Positions 13,101 through 23,648 of a DNA stretch of 64,000 nucleotides are shown piece by piece. A model generated the notes under the pieces. The model was not told where the DNA came from and ran no database searches. It saw only the letters and a list, made by a program, of their open reading frames with translations. The translations under genes were made by a program, and so were the position numbers. The stretch comes from Eudorina sp. 2006-703-Eu-15 (lineage: Eukaryota; Chlorophyta; Chlorophyceae; Chlamydomonadales; Volvocaceae), in the NCBI GenBank assembly GCA_003117195.1, contig BDSI01000040.1, positions 558,658 through 622,657 of the forward strand, given 5' to 3'. Numbering within the stretch: position 1 is the stretch's first letter; every line of letters starts with the position of its first letter.

Positions 13101-13716
13101 GGGGCCCGGTGGGGGCGGCGGACCTGGGCACGATTTGCGGCGGGGTGGCGGCGGCGGCGGCGGACCGCCTCCGCATTACGCTCCGACGTACGACGCTGCG
13201 AGCGGGCGGCCTGGCTTGGGGCCCGGGGACAAGGGCCCTGGGCCGCAGCAGGGGATGGTGCAGGGCCGGCCGATAGGTCCAGGGGGGGAACGGATGGAGC
13301 GGAGGCCCCCGCCGCAGCGCTTTATGGGCCCCGAGGACGGGGGGCCACCTGCCTACCCACACGAGCCGCGAGGGTACGGCCGCGGCGGCCGGCCGCCCCA
13401 TCCCGGCGGACCGGGCCCCGGGAGATCGTACGGTGGATATCCACCGCCGCACGGCGATGGCGGCGGTGGTGGCGGCGGTGGCGGGTATCGAGACGGGGGC
13501 GGCGGAGGGCCTCCGCCGCATCGTGGTGGTGGTGGTGGCGGCGGCGGCTACGAGGGATACCGGCAGGGCCCGGACGGGCCGTACGGCGGGGGGCCGGGTC
13601 CTGGTCCTGGACCGGGTCCAGGACGGGGGCCTCCGCCCCACCACCGAGGCGGCCCGCCACCACCTCTACACGGACCGGGGAGGGGGCGGGGGCGGGGCCG
13701 CGGTCCGGGATGGTAA
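7147..13716 (+). CDS. FY: FY/WDR33/Pfs2-type WD40 pre-mRNA 3'-end processing factor
   Basis: Thirteen exons: 7147-7262, 7634-7676, 7766-7834, 8183-8260, 8536-8664, 9033-9149, 9449-9518, 9953-10015, 10284-10432, 10741-10912, 11398-11520, 12091-12452, 12655-13716. All phases are continuous, giving ~850 residues. After a short N-terminus (residues ~35-102, matching the family's conserved pre-propeller stretch), seven WD-type repeats fill ~103-385: [69 protein letters not shown], then FWCRKRPGD at the end of the propeller. This order is diagnostic of FY/WDR33, the CPSF subunit that recognises the poly(A) signal in the nucleus. The C-terminus (~500-850) is low complexity: an Arg-Glu/Arg-Asp stretch at ~570-605, then Gly/Pro-rich to GRGRGPGW. 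Intron 2 uses a GC donor (7677). The acceptor of exon 13 (ggcagag before 12655) is the least certain junction. Confidence 0.9.
12036..12080. repeat. 18-bp direct repeats in an FY intron
   Basis: An 18-bp unit (ccctcactccccattggt) is present twice in tandem at 12036-12071, with a partial third copy, just before the acceptor at 12090. It supplies the pyrimidine-rich tract of that acceptor. Confidence 0.8.
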
Positions 13717-14690
13717 CACTGGGGAGGCACTGGCCGCTGACGGCCGCGAGAGTTCGCGCGCCCTGCCTGGGTTGGCTCCCAAGCACTGAATTGGTGTCGG
13801 AGCCATGGAGGGTCACTCTTCATCTCGCCAGGGCAGCTTGTCTCTGGAGGACGGACGTGGTCGAGGGACTCGCTGCGGGCTGCTTGCCGCGCAGAGATTG
13901 CGGGTACTGCAGCAGCAAGCCCATCGTGTATTGTACTGTTCTGCACTTGAAGATGCACGGGGAGGAAAGCTGCGTAAAGGTCAACCGCTCCTGTCCCACT
14001 AGGAAAGAGGTTAGTTGTTCACGGTATTGGCCACTCCGTGATGTGAAGACGCAGGCGATCAGACTCCGTAGTGGCCTGTCAAAATTGGGGCGCAATGCCC
14101 TGCCGACTGGTTTGGAGCGCTCAGCTGAACATTAGCAGATGGCGGGGGCTGGGTATCGCTGTGTCCGCTTGCAAGACAGCGCAACGTGTGCAGCGAACAA
14201 TCCTTGCATTCCTACCCTGACTAACATAGTCGTTACACGGAACGATTGGCTGCCCGATATAGTGCTCCGTAACCCTAACTCCGTAGCCCGCATTCCCCAG
14301 CTCTCAATCCCGTGTGGCCGTTCCCTACACGGTAGACCCTGGTGGCCATGAACGCGCCGCAACAGACGGTTCCACCTTCACCCTCCCACGACGCGTTTCG
14401 CGCCACACCTCAAACCCAACCTACGAACCCGGCCGTCAAGTTATACACAATGCTCATGTCATATCGAGCCGCAAAAGAAACCCCAGACTTGTGCACGCCA
14501 GGGCGCTTGACGATCTGGGCTGTCAAACAACCGGGCCCCCCGACTGCCCCCTCGCGCCGCACCTGCCAGCCACTGCATGCCCGTACCGCCCACCCACTTA
14601 TGGCCCCATGGTACCCTATCATGAATCCGCACCATGACCCGCACCAGCATCCCAACCCCATGGCCTGCAAGAACACCATGTACCGGCACC
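13717..14690. other. Convergent 3' region between FY and ALB3
   Basis: It holds the 3' UTRs of two convergent genes. No coding signal was found. A minus-strand TGTAA for ALB3 lies at 14233-14237; no plus-strand TGTAA for FY was noticed. Confidence 0.5.
14233..14237 (-). terminator. TGTAA poly(A) motif of ALB3
   Basis: TTACA on the + strand (TGTAA on minus), about 450 nt past the ALB3 stop. Orientation and distance fit an algal 3' UTR. Confidence 0.45.
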
Positions 14691-17410
14691 TCAAGCAGAC
14701 GCCCCGTTGTTCGCGGCCGCCGCCACCACCACCTGCATCCCGTTGCTGCCATCCTGCACCAGCGACGACAGCCGTCGCCGCTTGCACCTCCGGTTGACGG
14801 TCGCGGGGTCCAGAGCTACCACCACGGGTGAGGTATCCGTCATGGAACCTGAGTTCTCAAAGGCCGCCACCTCTGCCGCCTCCCGGGCCGCCTCCGCCGC
14901 CGCCTCGGTCGCTGCACGCGCCTTGGCCGCCTCCGCCGTCGTCACGACGGTGGCGGGGACCCAAGCCACGAAGTCCGCCGCGGGGACGCCTGTGGCGGGG
15001 CGAGGTGCGGGGAGTGGGTAAGCACGAGATGCCCAATGCACACGTCGTTCGTGGTGAACCCCAATGGGCGAATGCATGAATGAGCAAACGTTACAGCGAA
15101 TTACCGCATCACTGTTATCGATGCCTACCATCAGACCACCCCAACAGGCTGTGCTGACCATGCAGAGAGACACCCTGGACATGTACGGCATTCAGTTTGT
15201 TGGGCAACCGTCGCGGCGGGGTCCTTCATACACACACGCGCGTGCACACGCACCTGCTCGGCGACCCGAGCCTGGCTTGGTGACCGGGCCCAGCTCGTTG
15301 ATCGTCACCTTCGCGCCACCCAGCTTCTTCAGGTAGATCTGCTGGGCCGCGCTGAGCACCGTGTTGGACAGGTAGTACAGGGACAGTCCCGACGGCACGT
15401 TGAGCGAGAACCAGCCAATCATGAGCGGCAGTGCCACCAACAGGCCCCGCTGCAGGTTGGCGTTCTCGTCCTTCGGGTCGATGGGAGGGCTCGTCAGATA
15501 GGACGAGGCGTACTGCACCATGACGAGCAGTACGGGGAGGGTCAGGTAAGCGGAGGCCTGCTCCCAGCCAATCGGCGGCTCGCCGTCCACGAAGGGCAGG
15601 AGCCACGAGGTGCCCAGTCCCGACTGCCGCATCGCCATCGTGGTGGGCCCTGGAGAAGGGGCGAAGAAGAGGAAAGGGCGGCACCGGATGAGAGACGAAT
15701 CGGACGAATGGCGGTCGGTGAGCGGAGAAGGGGCCAGGGGCGGGTATGGGTTGTCAGGTTCTGCGACAGAGTGGGCACATGAATGCGCAGGTGCTCTTCC
15801 TCAACATTCAGCAGCGAAGATACGGGTGCGGCTCCTCCCGCTGTTTGTTGAGGCCCGAGCTTCCGGGAAGCACCCCGGATGGCAATCCCTATTGCGGACT
15901 CTTGGGCGGGTCAGCGTGCTCAACGGACGTCCCCCGCTGGGATATCCCAGCTCCCACATCGCTGAGCGTGGCCCGGATGTATGCGCCGTTGCCAAAGTCG
16001 ACATCACGCCAAACCTCGAGCAGCTGTAGGCCCTCCGACCAGGAGCCCCCGACCTGCCCCCCCGACCTGCCCCCCCACCCACCCGCCAATGAGGGGATCC
16101 AGTAGAACCCCTGTGTGTCCAGCAGCCCCTCATTGGCCACATTGGTGAGGGAGGAGTAGAGGCCGATGAAGATGGGGATGGTCGCCAGAGTGGGGAGGCA
16201 GCCCGCCAGAGGATTGACGCCCGCCTGCTCGTACAGTACGGAAGTCTCCTTCTGGATCTTGTCTTTATCGTCGCCAAAGCGATCTTTGATTAGATCCACA
16301 CGGGGCTTGAGCGCCTGCACTGCCATGGCGGACTCCACCTGCGAGGGTTCACATGCACGGCGCACCGATGACCCGCGGGGACCACATCATAAATAATAGA
16401 GCGCAAACACGCATGTACGATCGACGCCTGGTCGTTTCCTGCAGTCGCTGCTATCTGCTATCAATACGGTTACAGGCTCCCTGTCTCGCGCGTCAGTTTT
16501 CCCTTTAACACATATACACACATTATGGCTCCGTTCTTCCATGGACCTTCAGACATCAAACATACGCTGCCGCCCTCCAACATCCCCATGTGGCCCATAT
16601 GCTTTTAAATTTCCACACACCACGTGCCGCTCATCGAACCAGTTTCGCCCGTGATGTCCCGGGCTTCCCCGTGCGCCCACGGCAGATCCAGTCCAATGCC
16701 AGTCAGCGAGAGATTACCCCTTCTGTTGGCTTGTCGTTCCCTGTCATCTTGCAGCTCGGGCCCTCCATATTTCGCCTGGCAATGCCACCCCACCACAACA
16801 CTCAAACATGCGAACCCCGGGCGGGTTTCCTCGCTAAGCACACACCTGCTGCTTCGTGAGCGGGAAGGTTGCAATCTTCACAACCAGCGTGAGTAGGATG
16901 ATTGAGTACCCATACGAGTAGGGAACATGTAGCTGATCGAGCCCGTCTTTGAGAACATACAGCACTTGCTCGAGGGCATCAGCAAGCGGAGCCACCCAGC
17001 CACCCGCGCGCTGCACAGCTGGGGCGTCGGGGGCAGCTGCGGCCACTGCAGCTACTGAGGTGCTGGCTGCCGCGACACTTGCGTCAGCCAGGTCGTACAA
17101 ACGGCTGAGCTGCTGGTAGGCGCTGTCCAAGGCGGTTGGTGCGTCCGCGGCCAGCTGCACAGCGGATGCTGGCAGCTCCGGAGCAGCTCGGCACGTCGTG
17201 CTCCAAAGTGCCCGTCCGTTCGGGCAGGCTACAGCGATCCGCCTGCTGTACGGAGCAACGATGTAGATCTTAGCGCGTAGATCTTAGCCTGCTGCAATAC
17301 TCTGCATATGCTGTTGGAAGCATAGCGCACCTTGTCAAACCATGTGCGCGACGGACGCTGCGATATCCTTGCGGCGCAGTCGAAGGGCACCGGTTTTGCA
17401 AAACTGACAT
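14691..17410 (-). CDS. ALB3: ALB3-type Oxa1/YidC thylakoid membrane insertase
   Basis: Five exons: 17410-17331, 17245-16846, 16338-16083, 15649-15254, 14989-14691 (TGA), phases continuous, ~476 residues. The first exon and the start of the second give a basic, Ser/Arg-rich transit-peptide-like N-terminus (MSVLQNR..., then RRIAVACPNGR). The Oxa1/YidC core follows: a first membrane segment ending KIATFPLTKQQ, a charged loop, PLAGCLPTLATIPIFIGLYS, GFYWIPSLAGP, SWLLPFVDG, then SLNVPSGLSLYYLSNTV, the conserved NxPxGLxLYY segment of the family. The C-terminal stromal tail is Ala/Glu-rich with a basic patch (RRCKRRRLSSL), like the cpSRP43-binding tail of ALB3. Role: insertion of light-harvesting and other proteins into thylakoids. 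Exon 1 is the least certain, because it depends on an 85-nt intron and a match of phase. Confidence 0.9.
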
Positions 17411-18156
17411 CGGATCCAATTACTTTATCAGCAACTGAGATAAATTGTAGAGAAGATATGATTTCTAACTATGCCATTTTGGCAATACCGAACATCGTAA
17501 GGTCCCTTTGATATCCCTATGTTTTTGGGAAATTTAGACTAATTTGCGTGCTGGGAGTAACCTATGGGTGCAAGTTTTGGGTCATATTCATTACTTCCTT
17601 GCTTTGCACATGAATTGAAGAAATCTTTGCCGTACGGTTCTAGATCCACCATGCCTGAAGCCCCCACCCGGCCTGAAGCCTTGCGCAGTAACTTACCATT
17701 GCAACATTTACACATAGATCCATGATTAGTTGAGGTAAAAATCTGTTCCAGCGACCACGTGTGTCGGCCGCGTCATCACTCGACTAGTCCCTGCAACTTC
17801 ACTTGCATGACTACCTATGATTACCCTGATTGAACCATACCACATGCATGTGGTGTTTTGACGGTAGTTGAACCTGACGCAACGTTGACACGCCTCATGC
17901 CTCGTTCACCCTCGTCAAACCTTAAAAGGCTATGTTACACCGCGAGCATGATTCAAATGCGAAATTCAACGAGAAGCACCAGCTTCAGTCCCGCCTCACA
18001 GACCGCCCCAACTCGAATCAACCACAGTGTGCCGCCGGTACGGACCCCGAACAATGCGACTCAATCAAGCTGTCGACGTGTGCACCCTCGCCGTGGCACG
18101 AACACCGCGTCTTCAACACCCTGGACGGGGTGGGCACACATTGCGTGGACCTACTG
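17411..18156. other. Intergenic region upstream of ALB3
   Basis: About 750 bp between the ALB3 start and the stop of the small membrane-protein gene, both on minus. It is relatively AT-rich and has no coding sign. It should contain the ALB3 promoter and the upstream gene's 3' UTR, including the TGTAA motif at 17935-17939. Confidence 0.45.
17935..17939 (-). terminator. TGTAA poly(A) motif of the small membrane-protein gene
   Basis: TTACA on the + strand, 218 nt past the stop at 18157, in the right orientation. Confidence 0.5.
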
Positions 18157-18934
18157 CTACTCATGCATCACGGTGGACCTGAACACCTTGATGAGCACAA
18201 AGATGAGCGCCACATCGGCCACCGCGAAGACTAGGGTGGCCAGACGACGATTGGCCAGGAGGCCGTCCAAGCCGCCAATAAACGCACCTGCAGGGGCCGG
18301 AGAAGGAGTTGAGTAATAATAGCTGTTACAGTGGGCTCTGGACCCTATAGGTCAAACAAGGCGGGGATGGGTGCTGTAGTTCAGGGGTTTGCTTGGCGAG
18401 CTCCAGCTGATGTGGCAAACCCGACGCAACATTGGGAATCGTACACACCCGACTTCAGCACGCATCCCGGCGTTGAATCCCATGGATACATATCTGACTA
18501 TCGCTTTCGGGATGGCCCTGTGCAAGTGGCTGAGGTACAACTATGGGTGTCTGGGACATAGCGCTTCACCCGGCTGCAGTTTGCAAGCGCGACCACCTGG
18601 CCAACGGTGTGGTCTCACCCGCACGTTCCTCCCCCATCAGCTGCCGTAAGCTCCGCAGAGTATCTTCCCCAAGCACATCTTTAGCTGTTGTTGTTTCGGA
18701 CTTGATGGTCTGCAGCAGCGCCTCTTTGGCAATGTCCGCTGTAGACTTGCTGGCAGGCTGCGGTGGCACCGGAGGCTCCGACGTAATGGCGGGCGGGCCA
18801 TCTGTCTTTGTTGACCCGAATTTGTGAAATGTGCGCAATCGTATCACCGGCACAGCCCGTGGGACACAGACCTTGCCCGAAAATGCCACAGGACGACGAA
18901 TGCTTGCCTCCAAACCTGTCATCTTCACAGGCAT
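18157..18934 (-). CDS. Small, probably plastid, single-span membrane protein, function unknown
   Basis: Two exons, 18934-18619 and 18287-18157 (TAG), joined with matching phase (1+2), 148 residues. I chose the ATG at 18934 because the frame upstream has only TTG before a stop. Residues 1-40 are basic and Val/Arg/Ser-rich without acids, like a chloroplast transit peptide. Residues ~60-105 are a charged helical segment (IAKEALLQTIKSE; LRSLRQLMGEERAG). The C-terminus has one hydrophobic span (LATLVFAVADVALIFVLIKVF) and ends STVMHE. The continuous sense across the splice (GEERAGAFIGGLDGLLANRR) supports the model. I do not recognise the family. It lies 297 bp from RFC4, transcribed divergently. 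Confidence 0.6.
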
Positions 18935-19231
18935 TTTGTCCAAGGTAAAATCGAAGCGCCGTTTAGAAGGCCCAACACCCAAATGAAATTAGACTACTTG
19001 TACTGCTACTTCCCAACAGGTGCTTCGAGAGTTCTCAACTGGAAGGCAGCCATAATTAGTCAGGTGATGGGGTGTCCTGCCGACAAGCTGAAGCCCGAGT
19101 CGTACATCAACTGAAGTACGGCAGTTGACGTTTTCTTTCCGTGGCCAGTACCTATCATTATGTGGAATTTGGAATTAATGTTAATCCTTGAAAGACTGGA
19201 TTGTCGCCTTTCGAAAAGTGAAGTGTGGAAA
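18935..19231. promoter_or_regulatory. Putative bidirectional promoter, small membrane protein/RFC4
   Basis: 297 bp between divergent start codons, with AT-richer DNA near 19130-19200. No defined element was recognised. Confidence 0.4.
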
Positions 19232-22025
19232 ATGAGCACACAACCTTGGGTTGAAAAATAGTAAGTTTCGCGCCATCGTGCATTTATAAGAAATGGCACT
19301 CTTAATGACCTTCTATCACATCACAGTCGCCCCAAGAATGTAAATGAGGTCGCGTACCAAGAAGAGGTCGTAAACACGTTAACGCGCGCTTTGGAAACAG
19401 CCAACGTAAGTCGGGGTTTTGACAAGTCCAGATGACGCTTATACTACTTGATAATTGAAGTAAAGACACGTTTTGCATCACGGGACAATTGGAATTTTTT
19501 TTCGAAACCACGGGGCGTACCCTGCCCCTGGCCCTTCGCAGCTCCCCCATCTGTTGTTCTATGGGCCACCGGGAACGGGGAAGACCTCCACTGCGCTGGC
19601 CATCGCAAGGCAGCTGTACGGGTGAGTTTTGCCGACACAGGACTGCACAGGAAAAGGTCCACGAGCGCGGGGCCGGGCGGCGAGTGTGTTGAGGTTTCCC
19701 CTGCATGTATGCGTTGCAGGTATGCCTTAGATCACGCGTCCCAACACCTTTTGCCCTCCCCAAATAGGCCGGATCTTATGAAGACGCGGGTGATGGAGCT
19801 CAACGCCTCGGACGAGCGCGGTATCCACGTGGTTCGAGAGAAGGTCAAATCATTCGCGGCGGCAGCGGTTGGAGCCCCAGTGCCCGGGTACCCCTGCCCG
19901 CCGTACAAGCTGCTCATACTGGACGAGGCGGACTCAATGACGCAGGTCTGGCCGACGCGCGGTCCAAGAGGAAGGAAGGACGGACAGGGGGTGGCTAGGT
20001 TGGTTTGTTCAGGGATGGCGGCGCAGCGACTTGTCAGGCTGAAATCGCTTGGATATGTAGCCCGCCATCGCAGAGAGAATGTCCTCAAGATCTCTTGGGA
20101 AGGGGTCCCTCGACCCTGGGCCAGGACCAGGACCAACCAACGTTTGAAAGTCAGACCTTGCCATCGCTGTCGCACTGTAGGTGGCAGCGCGCCGCAGCGT
20201 TGCCGTCCCTGCACGCTCACCCTTATGGTTCCTTCTTCGCCTTCACTGGTTCTTCACCTCCTCGTCCTCCTCCTCTTGTCCTCCTCCTCTTGTCCTCCTC
20301 TCCGCTGTCCTGCCCAGGACGCCCAAAACGCTCTCCGCCGCACCATGGAGACCTACAGCCGGGTGACCCGCTTCGTGTTTATCTGCAACTATGTCTCCCG
20401 CATCATCGAGCCGCTCGCCTCCCGTTGCGCCAAGTTCCGCTTCAAGCCGCTGCAGCCGGCGGTCATGGCGGGTCAGTGCGTCGCTGAGGGTTTGGATGAC
20501 CGGGAGGTCGAAATGCTGGATGCCTGGATCAGGGGCCATAGGAACAAATGTGTGGTCAGTCGGGCGGGAGGGTTTGCGGTATCACCAGTTGCAACAGCGC
20601 ATGCAGGGGAGCCTACTAAACTAAACAAACGCGAGCAATTGTTGTTTGCGACGCCTGCCGTTAGGCTGGATATCCCGCAGCACTGACCGAACTGGCCCCG
20701 GTACTCCCCTGGGTTGGCCAGGCCGTATCGAGCACATTTGCGAAACGGAGGGAGTAGGCTGGATATCCCGCAGCACTGACCGAACTGGCCCCGGTACTCC
20801 CCTGGGTTGGCCAGGCCGTATCGAGCACATTTGCGAAACGGAGGGAGTAGGCTGGATATCCTGCAGCACTGACCGAACTGGCCCCGGTACTGCCCTGGGT
20901 TGGCCAGGCCGTATCGAGCACATTTGCGAAACGGAGGGAGTAGGCTGGATATCCCGCAGCACTGACCGAACTGGCCCCGGTACTCCCCTGGGTTGGCCAG
21001 GCCGTATCGAGCACATTTGCGAAACGGAGGGAGTAGGCTGGATATCCCGCAGCACTGACCGAACTGGCCCCGGTACTCCCCTGGGTTGGCCAGGCCGTAT
21101 CGAGCACATTTGCGAAACGGAGGGAGTCACACTGGAGCCGGGGGCACTGGAGACGTTGTCGGAGATCAGCGGCGGGGACCTGCGACGCGCCATCACGACA
21201 CTGCAGAGCGCCGCCCGGCTCGGGGGCGGCACTGTGGACAGGTGTGTGTGCCCGCCCGGGTCCGGATTGGCGGGCCAGGGGTATGGACGATCGGGCCGAC
21301 CGTATGAGGCATTGGCGCGTCGGTGTCGGTCGCTGCCTCTCAGGTTTCGAGGGTCGAATGAAAGGTGCACGCCCCTGCTTAAAATTGTGCTTGTACGTCC
21401 GCTCTACCTAACCTCCTCAATACAATCTTCCTCCAATAGCGTCTCAACACCAATAAATGTCATCCCGCGCTGTAAACCTTTTCGTCTTGACCATCCTCGT
21501 CTCGTTGCTGTCCACAACCCTAAACCCTTGCGTTCACAGCCCACCGCCACCGCTGCCTCAGGGCCACGCTGCTGGATGTGTCCGGGCGCGTGCCGGACCA
21601 GGTGGTGTCCGGCCTGGCGGCGGCGTGCAAGGCCCCCGGCGCGTTCGCGGGTCTGCAGCGCCACGTCACAAACATCGTCGCGGAGGGGTTTGCGGCGCAG
21701 CAGGTACTGCAGCAGCTGCAGGTGAGTGGGTGGGAAATCGCTTTGTCAGCGCATCAATGCATCTTTTGTCCTGGGTTACACACCACTGTTCCACCCCATG
21801 ATGCCAGGATGCAGTGACAAGGAACCCGACCCCGCTGTCCGCCCATCACGCCCTGACACGCAGTCGACCCTGCTGGCCGATCGGTCCACCCCCGGCCTCA
21901 AGCTCGCGGATGCGCTGGAGGCCCTCGCCACAGCAGATTACAGTCTTACTGTGGGGGCGGATGAAACCGTCCAGCTGCTGAATGTGGCGGGGCAGGTCCA
22001 TAAGGCGTATGTGGTGGCAACGTGA
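19232..22025 (+). CDS. RFC4: Replication factor C small subunit, RFC4 class
   Basis: Eight exons: 19232-19260, 19327-19405, 19542-19621, 19768-19945, 20318-20471, 21094-21241, 21562-21721, 21864-22025 (TGA), ~329 residues, phases continuous. The protein starts [14 protein letters not shown], the conserved RFC N-terminus split by intron 1. It has Walker A GPPGTGKT (~44-51), ELNASDERG, Walker B LILDEAD (~113-119), the RFC box SRC within [15 protein letters not shown] (~150-160), [15 protein letters not shown] (sensor 2), and a C-terminal collar helix ending near [17 protein letters not shown]4 is part of the AAA+ clamp loader that loads PCNA. Intron 5 (20472-21093) contains most of a five-copy 93-bp repeat whose last copy supplies the exon 6 acceptor. 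The other four copies offer equivalent acceptors in the same frame. Confidence 0.9.
20662..21126 (+). repeat. Five tandem 93-bp repeats carrying a splice acceptor and exon start
   Basis: Copies start at 20662, 20755, 20848, 20941 and 21034, each 93 bp (31 codons) and almost identical. The third copy differs at two places (ctgcag for cccgcag, tgccctggg for tcccctggg). Each unit holds a polypyrimidine-AG acceptor (ggttggccag) followed by the first ~11 codons of RFC4 exon 6 ([11 protein letters not shown]). The whole array is open in the RFC4 frame. Only the last copy continues into the rest of the exon. Confidence 0.95.
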
Positions 22026-23648
22026 TGGGAAGAGGGCGTTGCCCGGGGGCCGGGGTGAGGTTGTGCACGCAGCTGGAGGGTATTCAGTAGTCAAGGGAGG
22101 GCAGGAGCAGGGCGGCAGATACGTTAGTCGGGGTGGTGTTAGTAGCACAGCTATATCAGGTAGTTTCCTAGGTTTGGTACAGGCTGCTAGCCAGGCAGGC
22201 CAGTCCGACGGTGTGGAATATAGATCAGGCAGGAGTTCGGCTTTGTTTAACATGAGAAGTGGGGAGTGGGTCGCGCCGGCCGACCGCTATGTTTCCATCA
22301 GCATTGCAAGAGACGCTGATGATGTGGGCTGGAGCCTGCGGTCCTCGGGTGTATGTCGCGAGCGAGCGGGTGAGGCGCACCCGCCCTTACATTGGGGCCC
22401 CCCACGCTATTCCTGGTCTCGGAGCCACCCCTTCCTCCCGCTTCCAAAACCGTGTCTGCTCCGTCAGGGGGGCCCCCTGCCCTGCCCTGCCCTGCTCAGA
22501 TGGTCCCCAGGCCTGGGATGAGCTCGGCCCGAATACAGTACCCCACTCAACGGCACAGTGCGGTCCTGCAGTGCCCCGCGCGGAGATTTGATGGGATCCG
22601 GTGCTCGACTGTTCTCGATTTGCACAGGAAATTGGAGGGAAGCGCTTGGCCATCGTCCGTTCAGTGACGATCTCGTTTGCATTTGCGGGGTCTTCCAAGA
22701 GAGTTAGTGTGAGGCTGTGTGGGGTAGGCGGCCAAGACGTCCAGAACGATCGGCTGGAATTCGTTTTACGCATCGGGCGACTGCGGACTGCGATGCGTGC
22801 ACGTAGCCCCTCTCTGTAGGGTGTCGTGAGTGCAGGCTGCAGGCTGGTTGGAGCTGCAGGCTGGTTGCAGCAAACGGCCGGTTGGTTGAAGAAGAGAGAC
22901 GAGAGAGAGGCTGGCACGCGCACTGGAGCTCATGGAAAGACGCTGCGCCCCGAGGATGCCACACGTAGCACGGAGCAGGGCTAATGACACGTCAACTGAA
23001 GTTCTGTTGTTAAACAGACAGGAATAGACCTCCTGCCGCGAGTCGCGCGGAACAGGTGTGTTAGGTTGCATCACGCCTGTGACAGCGGCGCAGAGCGCGG
23101 TGCGCCCCCACGACCCGCCTGTGTCGCCAGCCGCCTACACCATCAGCGTCTGACCCAGGACCACGGGCTAACTACCTTCGGCGTCGAGCCTTCCGGACAC
23201 ATTGTACATACGGTTCAGCCACGTGCGACTTCCATACCCGAGCATGCTCGGCGTCGACTTGCGTTCTTTCTAACCTGTCCTACCGTACGCGGAGACCGTC
23301 GGAGTCACTGCAACTGTGCAAGCTAAACACCATCTAGCGCCATCCGACGTTTTCAAAGTTTCAGACATGCCTTGCGGCGCCGTGTGCCACACTGGTGGGT
23401 CCACTGTAATCTTGTTCGTCCGAGTCCACATCCCCCACATCCAGATCCCACCGGTCCGGTAGTCCCGTTTAACCGATACCGGTAGGAAAGGGTAGGAAGG
23501 CAGTCCTTGGCGGGTGTCGTCTCACACACCAGGTCCATCGCCCGGGCTCACGAGCGCCGCCCGATTCTCTCGCGGTCGCCTTGGCGGCCTTTCGTGGCGT
23601 GGTGGCGATGGTGGTGGTGATGATGCGGCCTCTGAATACCCGTAGCTC
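22026..23648. other. Convergent 3' intergenic region, no gene seen
   Basis: Between the stops of RFC4 (+) and the tail-anchored gene (-). No reading frame shows family-like or splice-consistent sequence. It contains short direct repeats (gcaggctggttg, near 22835-22870) and a TGTAA at 23405-23409, far from the RFC4 stop. Confidence 0.4.

Noticed and set aside
13322..13816. Several antisense Arg/Pro-rich frames under the FY tail
   Set aside because: They are shadows of the Gly-rich FY exon 13.
20661..21107. Long minus-strand frame through the RFC4 repeat array; also the possibility of a CRISPR-like array
   Set aside because: The array is pure tandem duplication with no unique spacers, and the minus frame is open only because the 93-bp period is a multiple of three.
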